DNA from: Blastomonas ursincola
Lineage (GTDB): Bacteria; Pseudomonadota; Alphaproteobacteria; Sphingomonadales; Sphingomonadaceae
DNA length: 64,000 bases
Reading direction: 5' to 3'
NCBI RefSeq assembly: GCF_013607875.1
Contig: NZ_VDES01000001.1
Span: 724,316-788,315, forward strand
Positions 1 through 8,525 of this stretch are shown here, piece after piece; the stretch's first letter is position 1; each line of letters starts with the position of its first letter. Under the pieces are notes generated by a model that had not been told where the DNA came from, did not search any database, and saw only the letters and a list, made by a program, of their open reading frames with translations. Both the position numbers and the translations under genes were made by a program.

Positions 1-2
1 AC

Positions 3-593
3 GAGAACCATGTGCTGCACCTGAAGGGCCGCAGCTTTGCCGAATACTGGCAGGACCGCCCCGGCCAGCTGCGCTCCACCGTCAAGCGCAAGGGCAGCAA
101 GGGCGTGGTTTCGCTCCGTGTCGAGCATCGCTTCGACGCGCAGGACTGGGCCGATTACGAAACCATCTATGCGCGCAGCTGGAAGCCCGAAGAGGGCAAT
201 CCCGAATTCCTGCGCTGGCTGGCCGAGCGCGAATCCGAAGCCGGGCGGCTGCGCATGGGCATGGCGAGCATCGACGGCCAGGCGGTCGCCGCACAATTCT
301 GGACGGTGGAGAACGGCACCGCCTATATCCACAAGCTGGCACATGACGAGCGCCACATCCAGGCTTCGCCCGGCACGCTGCTGACGCACGCCTTGTTCGC
401 GCATGTCATCGATACCGATCAGGTCGATCTGGTCGATTTCGGCACGGGCCGCGACGCCTACAAGCGCGACTGGATGGAGGAAATGCGCCCGCGCTATCGG
501 CTGGAGCTGATCTGGCCCAGGTCGCCCAAGGCCTGGCCCTATATGGCCCGGAGCCGCGTCGCAGGGCTTGCCGCCCGTTTTGGTAAGGACTAA
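3..593 (+). CDS. GNAT/BioF2-like acyltransferase, exosortase A locus (5' partial)
   Basis: The reading frame is open to the left edge, so the true start lies outside the window; only about 196 C-terminal residues are present. The fold looks like the GNAT-type acetyltransferase domain of the BioF2/FemAB-like group: a strand with AAQFWTVENG, then IHKLAHDE, and a late VDFGTGRDAYKRDW segment. Such proteins occur in exosortase A (XrtA) exopolysaccharide loci of sphingomonads, and the next three genes (ACP and two hydrolases) fit that context. It may transfer an acyl or aminoacyl group to a cell-surface polymer; the substrate is unknown. A 60-bp gap separates it from the ACP gene, so co-transcription is likely. 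Confidence 0.7.
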   Translation, partial: ENHVLHLKGRSFAEYWQDRPGQLRSTVKRKGSKGVVSLRVEHRFDAQDWADYETIYARSWKPEEGNPEFLRWLAERESEAGRLRMGMASIDGQAVAAQFWTVENGTAYIHKLAHDERHIQASPGTLLTHALFAHVIDTDQVDLVDFGTGRDAYKRDWMEEMRPRYRLELIWPRSPKAWPYMARSRVAGLAARFGKD

Positions 594-653
594 GGCCGCC
601 AGCACGCAGTCCGGGGGGAGGACTGCACAGGGCGACAAGCCAGCGAGGGATAT

Positions 654-938
654 GTGAGCGAGATCGAGACCAGCGGAGCGAGCGACGCGATCGAAACCGT
701 GGTGCGCCAGGTGCTGCGCGACATTCTGGGCCTGTCCGAAGCGCAGGTCGCCGGCTTCGACCGCGATACCGAGCTGTTCGGCGCGCTGCCCGAGCTCGAT
801 TCGATGGCGGTGGCTGGCCTGCTCACCGAGATGGAGGATCGCCTGGGCATCCTGATCGAGGATGACGAGGTCGATGGCGAGCTATTCGAGAATTTCGGCA
901 ATCTCGTCGATTTCGCGCGGGCCAAGGCCGCCGCGTGA
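654..938 (+). CDS. Acyl carrier protein, exosortase A system-associated
   Basis: A 94-residue acidic protein with the ACP signature LPELDSMAV; Ser50 in DSM is the expected 4'-phosphopantetheine attachment site. The start is GTG at 654, preceded by GCGAGGG; the overlapping ATG at 652 is followed at once by a stop. A specialised ACP is a regular member of XrtA-type exopolysaccharide clusters in proteobacteria, where it probably carries an acyl group for modification of the polymer or an associated metabolite. Its stop overlaps the next gene's GTG by four bases, indicating translational coupling. It is not the fatty-acid AcpP, which normally sits beside fabG/fabF. Confidence 0.85.
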   Translation: MSEIETSGASDAIETVVRQVLRDILGLSEAQVAGFDRDTELFGALPELDSMAVAGLLTEMEDRLGILIEDDEVDGELFENFGNLVDFARAKAAA

Positions 939-1630
939 TCCGCGCCTATCGGTTCGACGGCAACGACGAACTGTGCCTTCGCCATGGGCCGGATGACGGC
1001 CCGGCGCTGCTGATCCTGCCGCCGCTGTTCGATGAGGCGAACCGGGTGCGCCACCTGATGGTGGAGACCGCGCGCGCGCTCTCCGGACACGGCATTGCCA
1101 GCCTGATGCCCGATCTGCCCGGCTGCAACGAAAGCCTCGTCCCGCTCGACCGTGCCGGCATCAGCCTGTGGCAGGCGTCGCTGATCGCCTGCACCGAGCA
1201 GCTGGGGCCGGTGAGCCATGTCGCGGCGATCCGCGGCGGTACGCTTCTCGACGGCGCGCTCGGCGATTTGCCGCGCTGGCGGCTCGCTCCGGCCAAGGGC
1301 GGGCAGCTGCTCCGCACGATGCTGCGGACGAAGATCGCCTCCGATCGCGAGGCGGGGATCGCCAGCAGCAGCGATGCGCTGATGGAGCTGGCCCGCACGC
1401 AGGGGATCGAGCTGGCGGGCAACAGCCTTTCCCCCTGCATGATCCGTGAACTCGACGCCGCCGCGCCGTCCGAGGGCAGCGCTGTGCGGCTCGCGCGCTT
1501 TGCCGACGATCCGCTCGAGGCCGAGGCGCGGATTGCAGGCGCGCCGCTCTGGCTGCGCGCCGAGCCCGCGCACGATCCCGCGATGGCTGCATCGATCGCC
1601 GCCGACCTTGCCGCCTGGATGCGCGGATGA
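935..1630 (+). CDS. Alpha/beta hydrolase, 'hydrolase 2, exosortase A system-associated'
   Basis: A 231-residue alpha/beta-hydrolase-like protein. The oxyanion-side segment LLILPPLFDEANRVRH and MPDLPGCNES match the small hydrolase type paired with hydrolase 1 in exosortase A loci. The expected nucleophile elbow GxSxG is not visible: the equivalent strand reads AAIRGGTLLD, so the protein may be non-catalytic or use another residue. It starts with GTG in a 4-bp overlap with the ACP stop and its own stop overlaps hydrolase 1 (ATGA), so the genes are tightly coupled. The family name is recognised from motif and neighbourhood; its biochemical role is unknown. Confidence 0.75.
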   Translation: MIRAYRFDGNDELCLRHGPDDGPALLILPPLFDEANRVRHLMVETARALSGHGIASLMPDLPGCNESLVPLDRAGISLWQASLIACTEQLGPVSHVAAIRGGTLLDGALGDLPRWRLAPAKGGQLLRTMLRTKIASDREAGIASSSDALMELARTQGIELAGNSLSPCMIRELDAAAPSEGSAVRLARFADDPLEAEARIAGAPLWLRAEPAHDPAMAASIAADLAAWMRG

Positions 1631-2448
1631 GGCAGCATTTCACCTTCGCATGCGCAGACGAGACGCTGGCCGCGACGCTCGACAGCGCCACCGGCACCAC
1701 CGGGCTGCTGATCGTCAGCGGCGGCAACGAGATCCGCTCGGGCGCGCATGCCGGCATGGCCGCGCTCGCTGCCGAGATCGCCGCGGCCGGGCATCCGGTG
1801 CTGCGCTATGACCGGCGCGGCATCGGCGACAGCACGGGCGACAACGCCGGTTTCGAATCGAGCGCCGACGACATCGCCGCCGCCGCTGCTGCCTCCCGGG
1901 CGCACGCCCCGCAGCTCACCCGGCTGGTGGCATTCGGCAATTGCGACGCGGCGAGTGCGCTCGCGCTGTTCGGCCCGGCGGCGGGCGTGGATGCGCTGAT
2001 CCTCGCCAATATGTGGACGATCGAGACCGAAGACGACGGCGCCGACGAGGCACAATCCGCGAGCACGATGACCGCGAGTGCGATCCGCAGCCGCTATCTC
2101 GCCAAGCTCAAGGACCCGCGCGAACTGTGGCGGCTGGCGAGCGGCGGAGTGAATATCGGCAAGCTTTTGCGTGGGCTCAGGCAAGCGGCGGCGAAGACCG
2201 AAGTCACTGGCCTCGTCGCGCGCCTCGGCGAGGCCCTTGCCACGCTCGACCGCCCCGCCACCCTGCTCGTCGCCGAACACGACCGCACAGCTATGTGGTT
2301 TCTCGAACACTGGACGAGCGACGCCTTCGCTCCCGCCCGCGCCAACCCGCAATTGTCGCTCCACCGCCTCGACAGCGGCTCGCACAGCTTCGCGAGTGCG
2401 AGTGACAAGGCGTGGCTCAGGGAGCGGATTTTGGCGGCGTTACAATAG
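1627..2448 (+). CDS. Alpha/beta hydrolase, 'hydrolase 1, exosortase A system-associated'
   Basis: A 273-residue alpha/beta hydrolase. Visible landmarks are SGGNEIRSGAHAG, YDRRGIGDS, the nucleophile elbow FGNCDAASA with cysteine in the usual serine position, an acidic residue in VAEHDRTAMW and a late histidine in SGSHSF. A Cys nucleophile in G-x-C-x-x-A context is typical of this exosortase-linked family. It begins in an ATGA overlap with hydrolase 2 and is the last gene of this run; the next gene is convergent. A role in processing or transferring an acyl/ester group during exopolysaccharide export is inferred from the gene neighbourhood only. Confidence 0.8.
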   Translation: MRQHFTFACADETLAATLDSATGTTGLLIVSGGNEIRSGAHAGMAALAAEIAAAGHPVLRYDRRGIGDSTGDNAGFESSADDIAAAAAASRAHAPQLTRLVAFGNCDAASALALFGPAAGVDALILANMWTIETEDDGADEAQSASTMTASAIRSRYLAKLKDPRELWRLASGGVNIGKLLRGLRQAAAKTEVTGLVARLGEALATLDRPATLLVAEHDRTAMWFLEHWTSDAFAPARANPQLSLHRLDSGSHSFASASDKAWLRERILAALQ

Positions 2449-2494
2449 ATTATTGCCAGCACAGCGCAGTGAGCGCTGTGCCGCAAACCTCAGG

Positions 2495-3343
2495 TCATTT
2501 TTCGGCATTCCAGCGGAGCAGCGCCGCCCTAATCTCTCGCGACGCGGCGATATCATTTTTCGGCCGACCATCGAACACGCCCACCGCGACAAAATCGCCC
2601 TGCTTGACCACGATCGAGAAACCTGACCGTAAGGCGCCGAAATGAGTCGCGAAATCCGGTCCAATCGCCCATCCCAATCCATAAGGTATGTCGTTCGGGC
2701 GGCTCAGCGCATGACGCCCCGTCCCTTGCGGCAATGGTCGGGAGGCAAAGCGGTAATATTGCCGGGCGGTGCCGGACCAGTCTCCAGCCGGCCCCAATGC
2801 GGGATCGAAATCCATGTCTTTCGTTTCGGGAAAGAGGTCCGCTACGCTGTCGCGAAAACTCTTGCCGGTTTTCTCGGCGATGGCCCGGCCAACCAGGCAA
2901 TAGCCAAGGTTCGAATAGGCATAGCGCGCGCCGGGTCTGAACTGCTTTTCCGGAACGGCAAGCATGGTACAATCGTTGCCGCTCGTCAGGCGTGTCACCG
3001 GATCGCCTGCCACGGCTCTGTCCCAACCGCCACGATGCTGAAGCAACTGCCGAACCGTCGCGCCTTCGATCTTCTGGTCGAGATCGAGAACGCGCAGCGC
3101 AGCAGCGGCGGTGATGGGCTTCGCAAGGCTGTACAATGGCCTGACCATATCAACCTTGGCATTAACAGTGCGGACCCTGGGCTGCTCCCCGGAATGGCCA
3201 TAGGCAATTTCGGCTGCCGTCAGGCCATGCCGATGCATAATGTCCTCGAGGCTGTCGACATCACTCCCGGCGTTTCGCCACAAGACGAGGAGAAGCATGC
3301 CGATCGCAGCCAACAGCGCGACCGAAAGAAGAGATCTGCGCAT
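2495..3343 (-). CDS. Serine hydrolase, beta-lactamase/PBP4-like family, membrane-anchored
   Basis: A 282-residue protein of the class C beta-lactamase-related family (PF00144 type). Residues 5-22 form a hydrophobic N-terminal anchor or signal peptide. The catalytic tetrad SLAK (Ser72-Lys75 region) and the second motif YSN in YAYSNLGYCL are clear; a third motif could be the HFGALRSG stretch, but this is less certain. It probably acts in the periplasm as an esterase, peptidase or D-amino-acid-amide hydrolase. It lies convergent to the exosortase genes and downstream of trxB on the same strand, with a 128-bp gap. The substrate cannot be told from sequence. Confidence 0.8.
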   Translation of the reverse strand: MRRSLLSVALLAAIGMLLLVLWRNAGSDVDSLEDIMHRHGLTAAEIAYGHSGEQPRVRTVNAKVDMVRPLYSLAKPITAAAALRVLDLDQKIEGATVRQLLQHRGGWDRAVAGDPVTRLTSGNDCTMLAVPEKQFRPGARYAYSNLGYCLVGRAIAEKTGKSFRDSVADLFPETKDMDFDPALGPAGDWSGTARQYYRFASRPLPQGTGRHALSRPNDIPYGLGWAIGPDFATHFGALRSGFSIVVKQGDFVAVGVFDGRPKNDIAASREIRAALLRWNAEK

Positions 3344-3471
3344 GGCCGTTCGGTCCGTCTTCTGTCAAAGCGCCGTCAAGACGCCGAGTAGAGGCTTACG
3401 CTTCGGCCTTTTCCGGTACCGGACAGCCTGGCCAGGCCGACGGACAGTGCAATCCCCAGTCAAAATCGCGA

Positions 3472-4437
3472 TCACTCCGCCGCGATCGCCTCGAAATCCG
3501 CCTCGGCCAGGAACCGTTCGACGTCGAGCGCGGCCATGCAGCCGGTGCCCGCTGCCGTCACCGCCTGGCGATAGACCTTGTCCATCACGTCGCCACACGC
3601 GAACACGCCGGGAATGCTGGTATAGGGCGTGCCAGGCTTGACCTCGATATAGCCATCACGGTCGAGCGGCAGATGGCCCTTGAACAATTCTGTCGCGGGC
3701 GCGTGGCCGATGGCGACAAAGCCGCCGTCCACTGCCAGATGAGAACGCTCGCCGGTCACCGTGTCCTTGAGGTCAATGCCGACCAGGCCATGCGGCTCGC
3801 CGCCTCCGACGAAGCGCTCGACGCCCTTGTTCCACAGCACCGTGATCTTGGGATTGGCGAACAACCGCTCCTGCAGGATCTTCTCCGCGCGCAGCGAATC
3901 GCGGCGGTGGATCAGCGTGACATTGTCCGAATGGTTGGTGAGATAGAGCGCCTCTTCGACCGCGGTGTTGCCCCCGCCGATCACCGCAACCTTCTTGCCG
4001 CGATAGAAGAAGCCGTCGCAGGTCGCGCAGGCGGACACGCCCTTGCCGCCCAGTTCCTGCTCGCCGGGAACACCAAGCCACTTGGCCTGCGCGCCGGTGG
4101 CGATCACCAGCGTTTCCGCCTCGTACACCTGGCCGCCATCGCCGGTCAGGCGGAATGGGCGGCGCGACAGGTCGACGGAGACGATGGTGTCATAGATCAT
4201 CTGCGTGCCGACATGCTCGGCCTGGGCCTGCATTTCCTGCATCAGCCAGGGGCCCTGGATCACGTCGCGAAAGCCGGGATAGTTCTCGACATCGGTGGTG
4301 ATGGTGAGCTGACCGCCCGGCTGCAGCCCCTGCACCACGATGGGCTTGAGCCCGGCACGTGCGCCATAAATGGCGGCGGAGAGGCCGGCAGGGCCGGAGC
4401 CCAGGATCAGCATGCGGGTCTTGATCGTTTCGGTCAT
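3472..4437 (-). CDS. trxB: Thioredoxin-disulfide reductase
   Basis: A 321-residue flavoprotein that reduces thioredoxin with NADPH in the cytoplasm. The FAD-binding motif GSGPAG is at the N-terminus, the redox-active CATC is at Cys137-Cys140, the NADPH-binding GGGNTAVEEA follows, and the C-terminal GVFACGDV motif is typical. The open frame extends 29 codons further upstream, but the ATG at 4437 (MTETIKTR) gives the normal family length and N-terminus. The upstream region is shared with the divergent type III PKS gene. Confidence 0.95.
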   Translation of the reverse strand: MTETIKTRMLILGSGPAGLSAAIYGARAGLKPIVVQGLQPGGQLTITTDVENYPGFRDVIQGPWLMQEMQAQAEHVGTQMIYDTIVSVDLSRRPFRLTGDGGQVYEAETLVIATGAQAKWLGVPGEQELGGKGVSACATCDGFFYRGKKVAVIGGGNTAVEEALYLTNHSDNVTLIHRRDSLRAEKILQERLFANPKITVLWNKGVERFVGGGEPHGLVGIDLKDTVTGERSHLAVDGGFVAIGHAPATELFKGHLPLDRDGYIEVKPGTPYTSIPGVFACGDVMDKVYRQAVTAAGTGCMAALDVERFLAEADFEAIAAE

Positions 4438-4631
4438 GGTCTGGCTTTCTCGAACGGATGCGGCGGATGTGGACAGGGCCGGGCCTGGCCGCAAGGGCAG
4501 CAGGCGGTGAGTCCCGCGCAACATTAACTTGTGGGCCGCTTAAGCAGATTTGGGCCCGCCCTGCCAAGCGCGATTCACCGGCTCGTGGGAATCGCTTGCC
4601 AAGCGCCGCGCGCTATGACCACTCTGTGCCA

Positions 4632-5663
4632 ATGCTCGCGCGCATCCAGTCCATTGCCACCGCTCTTCCGCAAACTCGGATCAGCCAGCCAGAAGTGCGC
4701 GATTTCGTCGCCCAGGCGACCGACAAGGGGCTGAGCCCGCGAATCGCCGCCATATATGACAGCACCGGGGTGGAAAGCCGCGCGATCGCGCAGCCGCCCG
4801 AATTCTATCTGGGCCGCGCCGATTTCCCCGAGCGCAACATGGTGTATCTCGCCGAGGGACAGCGCCTGCTCGAGCAGGCCGCGAAGGAAGCGCTGGCCGA
4901 GGCGGGGCTGGAGCCGGGACATATCGACGTCATCGTCTGCGTCTCTTCCACCGGCATCGCGACGCCCTCGATTGCCAGCCAGATGCTTGCGCCCATGGGC
5001 TTTCGCGCCGATGCGCTGACCGTGCCGCTGTTCGGCTATGGCTGTGCGGGCGGGGTGCTGGGTCTGCAGGTGGCGGGCGATCTGGTCCGCGCCGATCCTG
5101 CGCGCCGCGTGCTGCTGCTGACGGTCGAGCTGTGCTCGCTCGCCTTCCGCTTCGGCGATCTCACCAAGAAGGCGATCATCGCCTCCACGCTGTTCGCCGA
5201 CGGGGCGAGCGCGGTAGTACTCTCGGCTGAGGGGGATGGCCCGGCGCTCGGGCGGTTCGCGCAGCATACCTGGCCGGATAGCCGGGCGATGATGGGCTGG
5301 GACGTCGACGAGCTCGGCCTGGGCCTCATCCTCTCGCGCGACCTGCCGAGCTTTGTGCACAGCCATTTCGCGCCGGTGGTCGACGGCTTTCTGGCGCGCG
5401 AGGGGTTGGACAAGGCGGCGCTCACCGAACCCGCGTGCCATCCCGGCGGGCGCAAGGTCATCGATGCGCTCGAACAGTGCTTTGCGCACCTGCCCGCTGG
5501 CCTGGCCGAAACCCGCGCGGTGCTGGCCCATCATGGCAACATGTCGTCGCCCACCGTGCATTTCGTGCTGAAGCGCATCCTGGCACGTGGGCAATCCGGC
5601 CCGCTGCTGATGACCGCGCTTGGCCCCGGCTTTACCGGCGCGATGGGCATCGTGCACCGATGA
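4632..5663 (+). CDS. Type III polyketide synthase (chalcone/stilbene synthase family)
   Basis: A 343-residue type III PKS, which condenses a starter acyl-CoA with malonyl-CoA units to make pyrones or resorcinols. The catalytic triad is present: Cys138 in GYGCAGG, His270 in CHPGGRK and Asn303 in HHGNMSS. The ATG at 4632 was chosen because the homologous N-terminus (LARIQSIATALP) begins there; a GTG two codons upstream is possible and the open frame continues further. Its stop overlaps the start of a methyltransferase gene, the same pairing as the Bacillus bpsA-bpsB alkylpyrone genes. The likely product is an alkylpyrone or alkylresorcinol lipid that is then methylated. Confidence 0.92.
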   Translation: MLARIQSIATALPQTRISQPEVRDFVAQATDKGLSPRIAAIYDSTGVESRAIAQPPEFYLGRADFPERNMVYLAEGQRLLEQAAKEALAEAGLEPGHIDVIVCVSSTGIATPSIASQMLAPMGFRADALTVPLFGYGCAGGVLGLQVAGDLVRADPARRVLLLTVELCSLAFRFGDLTKKAIIASTLFADGASAVVLSAEGDGPALGRFAQHTWPDSRAMMGWDVDELGLGLILSRDLPSFVHSHFAPVVDGFLAREGLDKAALTEPACHPGGRKVIDALEQCFAHLPAGLAETRAVLAHHGNMSSPTVHFVLKRILARGQSGPLLMTALGPGFTGAMGIVHR

Positions 5664-6217
5664 TGGCAAGCCCTGCCCTTGCGCCGTTCGTCTGGTCGCC
5701 CGGCTGGCCCGCCGCCTGGGCGGTGCTGGCGTTCCTCACGGCGCAGCGGCTGCTTGAACTGGTCTATGCGCAGAAGAACACCAGAGCACTGCTCGCACGC
5801 GGCGCGGTAGAACATGGCCGCGATCATTATCCGCTTATGGTGGCAATCCATGCCGGGTTTCTGGCTGCGCTCTGGTTCAGCACCGCGTCAGATGCGGCGA
5901 TGCTCTGGCCGCTGCTGATCGTCTTCGCGCTGCTGCAGGCCGCAAGGCTATGGGTGCTGGCGACGCTAGGGCCGTACTGGACGACGCGGATCATCTCCTC
6001 GCCGGATTTTCCGCGGATCAGCGGTGGTCCCTACCGGCTGGTTCGCCATCCCAATTACTGGGTGGTGACGCTGGAAATCCTCACCATCCCTCTGATCTTC
6101 GGTCATTATCGCATTGCCATGCTGTGGACGATCCTCAACGCCGGAATCCTGTTCGTGCGCATCCGGAGCGAGAACGTCGCGCTTCGGGCGCGAAGCTCGC
6201 AAAAATCTGTCGCTTGA
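5660..6217 (+). CDS. Isoprenylcysteine carboxyl methyltransferase-family O-methyltransferase
   Basis: A 185-residue integral membrane protein with about five hydrophobic segments and the ICMT-family C-terminal signature GGPYRLVRHPNYWVV, followed by a final hydrophobic helix pair and RIRSEN. The start ATG overlaps the type III PKS stop (ATGA), so the two are translationally coupled. In Bacillus the homologous BpsB methylates alkylpyrones made by BpsA; the same job, methylation of the neighbouring PKS product in the membrane, is inferred here. True protein isoprenylation is not expected in bacteria. Confidence 0.88.
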   Translation: MMASPALAPFVWSPGWPAAWAVLAFLTAQRLLELVYAQKNTRALLARGAVEHGRDHYPLMVAIHAGFLAALWFSTASDAAMLWPLLIVFALLQAARLWVLATLGPYWTTRIISSPDFPRISGGPYRLVRHPNYWVVTLEILTIPLIFGHYRIAMLWTILNAGILFVRIRSENVALRARSSQKSVA

Positions 6218-6274
6218 AACCACCGCCCAGCTTATGGTGCGGGTCCGTTAGACAGCTCCGGATTTCAAGGCTTC

Positions 6275-7735
6275 ATGCGTCATCTTGTCGGCCTGCTGGC
6301 CAGTTCTGCTCTGCTCCTGACCGGCTGTGGCGGAGGCGGAGGATCGTCCACCCCCACGCCGACCCCGATCGCGAGCGCACCAGCGCCAACGCCCGGCCCG
6401 ACGCCCAGCCCCACCTGCTCGCTCGCCAACCGCCAGGCCTTTGCCCGCGACGTGCTCGACGAATGGTATCTCTTCCCCGAACTGCTGGTGACCAGCGCCA
6501 ATCCGGCGAGCTTCACCACCGTCCAGGGCTATATCGATGCGCTCACCGCGACCGCGCGGTCGCAGGGCAAGGACCGGTTCTTCACCTTCATCACCTCGAT
6601 TGCCGAGGAAAATGCGTTCTTCGCGAGCGGCGAGAGCGCCGGAATCGGCATACGGCTGTCGATCGATTCACCGGCGCGCCGGGTGTTCGTCAGCGAGGCC
6701 TTCGAAGGCGCGCCGGGCCTCGCCGCCGGGATCGACCGCGGCGACGAGATCACCGCCATCGGCACCAGCAGCGCGAGCCTGCGCAGCGTCAGCGACATCA
6801 TCGCGGCAGAAGGTTCTGCCGGAATCACCAATGCGCTGGGGCCGAACACGGCGGGGCTCTCCCGCGTGCTCAGGGTTACGCGCGGCAGCACATCGCGCGA
6901 GGTCAGCGTGACCAAGGCGGTGTTCGATCTCCCCGCCGTTTCCAGCCGCTATGGTTCGCGGATCATCCAGGATGGCAGTCGCCAGATCGGCTATATCAAC
7001 CTGCGCACCTTCATCTCGTCCGCCGATACGCCGCTCCGCGAAGCCTTTGCCAGCTTTCGTGCAGCGGGGATCACCGAGTTCATCATCGATTTCCGCTATA
7101 ATGGCGGCGGGCTGGTTTCGACCGCAGAATTGATGGGCGATCTGCTCGGCGGCAACCGCAGCAGCAACGATCTCTTTTCGGGCGTGCGCTTCCGCGCGTC
7201 GAAATCTGCGCGCAACGAGAATCGCCTCTTTGCCCCGCGCGCGGAGTCGGTGAGCCCGGTGAAGATCGCGTTCATCGGCACCGGCGCCACCGCATCGGCG
7301 AGCGAACTGGTGATCAACTCGATGGCCCCCTATCTCGGCCGCAACCTGGCGCTGATTGGCGCGAACACCTTCGGCAAGCCGGTGGGCCAGATCGCGCTCG
7401 ACCGCAGCGCCTGCGACGACCGGGTGCGCGTCGTCGCGTTCAGTTCGGTCAATAGTCGCAACCAGGGCGAGTATTTCAACGGCCTCGCGAGCACGCTCGA
7501 CGTGACCTGCCAGGCGGCGGATGACCTCACTCGGCCGCTGGGCGATCCGCAGGAAGCCTCGATCCGTGGCGCGCTCGATTTCCTCGCCGGACGCAGCTGC
7601 ACCGCGATCTCGCTCAGCGGCCCATCGGGCAATATCGCCGGCCAGTCGCAGCGCGGCCTGATCGCCAGCGACCGCGAGCTGCTGGTGCCGGATGCGCCCA
7701 GCCCGGCACAGCGCGAGGTGCCGGGGCTGTTTTGA
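6275..7735 (+). CDS. S41-family (tail-specific-like) peptidase lipoprotein
   Basis: A 486-residue secreted protease. The N-terminus is a lipoprotein signal ending in the lipobox LLTGC, followed by poly-Gly and a Pro/Thr linker (about residues 19-46). A PDZ-like domain around residues 110-210 contains SAGIGIRLS and GLAAGIDRGDEIT. The S41 catalytic region follows: DFRYNGGG, the nucleophile Ser in TGATASASELV and Lys in NTFGKPVGQ. It is likely anchored to a membrane facing the periplasm. It sits 57 bp after the methyltransferase gene and may be separately transcribed. Confidence 0.88.
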   Translation: MRHLVGLLASSALLLTGCGGGGGSSTPTPTPIASAPAPTPGPTPSPTCSLANRQAFARDVLDEWYLFPELLVTSANPASFTTVQGYIDALTATARSQGKDRFFTFITSIAEENAFFASGESAGIGIRLSIDSPARRVFVSEAFEGAPGLAAGIDRGDEITAIGTSSASLRSVSDIIAAEGSAGITNALGPNTAGLSRVLRVTRGSTSREVSVTKAVFDLPAVSSRYGSRIIQDGSRQIGYINLRTFISSADTPLREAFASFRAAGITEFIIDFRYNGGGLVSTAELMGDLLGGNRSSNDLFSGVRFRASKSARNENRLFAPRAESVSPVKIAFIGTGATASASELVINSMAPYLGRNLALIGANTFGKPVGQIALDRSACDDRVRVVAFSSVNSRNQGEYFNGLASTLDVTCQAADDLTRPLGDPQEASIRGALDFLAGRSCTAISLSGPSGNIAGQSQRGLIASDRELLVPDAPSPAQREVPGLF

Positions 7736-8043
7736 GGACAGTGCTCGAAAGCCCTCCCCCTCGATGGGGGAGGGTTGGGCGGGGGTGTTGCTGCCGGGTT
7801 GCGCAGCGATGGCCCTGGTGCGCCCAGCCGCCCGATCACCCTCACCGCTGCGACTAGGCTCCTTCGTCGCCAAGTCTCGCTGCCTCTCCCATCGAGGGGG
7901 AGGCGTCTCGTGATCGCAACGTCTCGAGTCACAAAACTGCCACCCACCCACAATCACTGGTGGCATCATGGGCCTCGCTCGCCTAGATAGCGCGCGAGGC
8001 GGGATTCGGCCCGCACCCTGGCTTTACTGGATCGCACCGCCCG
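7736..8043. repeat. Intergenic region with inverted GC-rich repeat (family B)
   Basis: This 308-bp gap contains two palindromic modules facing each other: a CCCTCCCC/GGGGAGGG hairpin at about 7752-7774 followed by TTGGGCGGGGGTG, and a CCTCTCCC/GGGGGAGGCG hairpin at about 7882-7905. Similar modules occur at about 49.94 kb and 63.6 kb. They resemble dispersed sphingomonad REP-type elements. No convincing gene is seen, although short ORFs cross it. Confidence 0.65.
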
Positions 8044-8490
8044 ATGACCGCTACGCCCGTCACCATCGCCCTGGCATCGGACCATGCCGCCGTCGCGCTC
8101 AAGGCCGAGCTTGCGCAATGGTTGCGCGAGCAGGGACACGATGTGACCGATCTGGGCCCGGACAGCACCGATAGCGTCGATTATCCCGATTATGGCTTCA
8201 AGCTCGCCGCGCATGTCGCCAGCGGCGCGGCAGAATTCGGCGTCGCGCTGTGCGGATCGGGCATCGGCATTTCGATCGCGGTCAACCGCAACCCGGCCTG
8301 CCGCTGCGCGCTCGTCTCGGACAACCTGTCGGCGCGGCTTTCGCGTCAGCACAATAACGCCAATGTCATCGCCATGGGCGCACGGCTGATCGGCATCGAT
8401 GCCGCCAAGGATTGCCTCGTGGCCTTCCTTTCGACTCCGTTCGAGGGCGGACGGCACGAACGCCGCGTGGCCAAGCTGACCCCCGCCTGA
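8044..8490 (+). CDS. rpiB: Ribose-5-phosphate isomerase B
   Basis: A 148-residue RpiB/LacAB-family isomerase that interconverts ribose 5-phosphate and ribulose 5-phosphate in the pentose phosphate pathway. The N-terminal ASDHAA, the active-site Cys in [14 protein letters not shown], and the histidine-rich [12 protein letters not shown] segment are all present. It lies 35 bp before glyA; the rpiB-glyA-nrdR order recurs in many alphaproteobacteria and suggests a nucleotide/one-carbon operon. Confidence 0.95.
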   Translation: MTATPVTIALASDHAAVALKAELAQWLREQGHDVTDLGPDSTDSVDYPDYGFKLAAHVASGAAEFGVALCGSGIGISIAVNRNPACRCALVSDNLSARLSRQHNNANVIAMGARLIGIDAAKDCLVAFLSTPFEGGRHERRVAKLTPA

Positions 8491-8525
8491 TACAACCCCG
8501 TTCACCCTCCCCGATGGAGCCTGAC

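Noticed and set aside
5660-6217. Protein prenylcysteine methylation
   Set aside because: Bacteria generally lack prenylated CaaX proteins; context with a type III PKS favours a lipid/pyrone methyltransferase.
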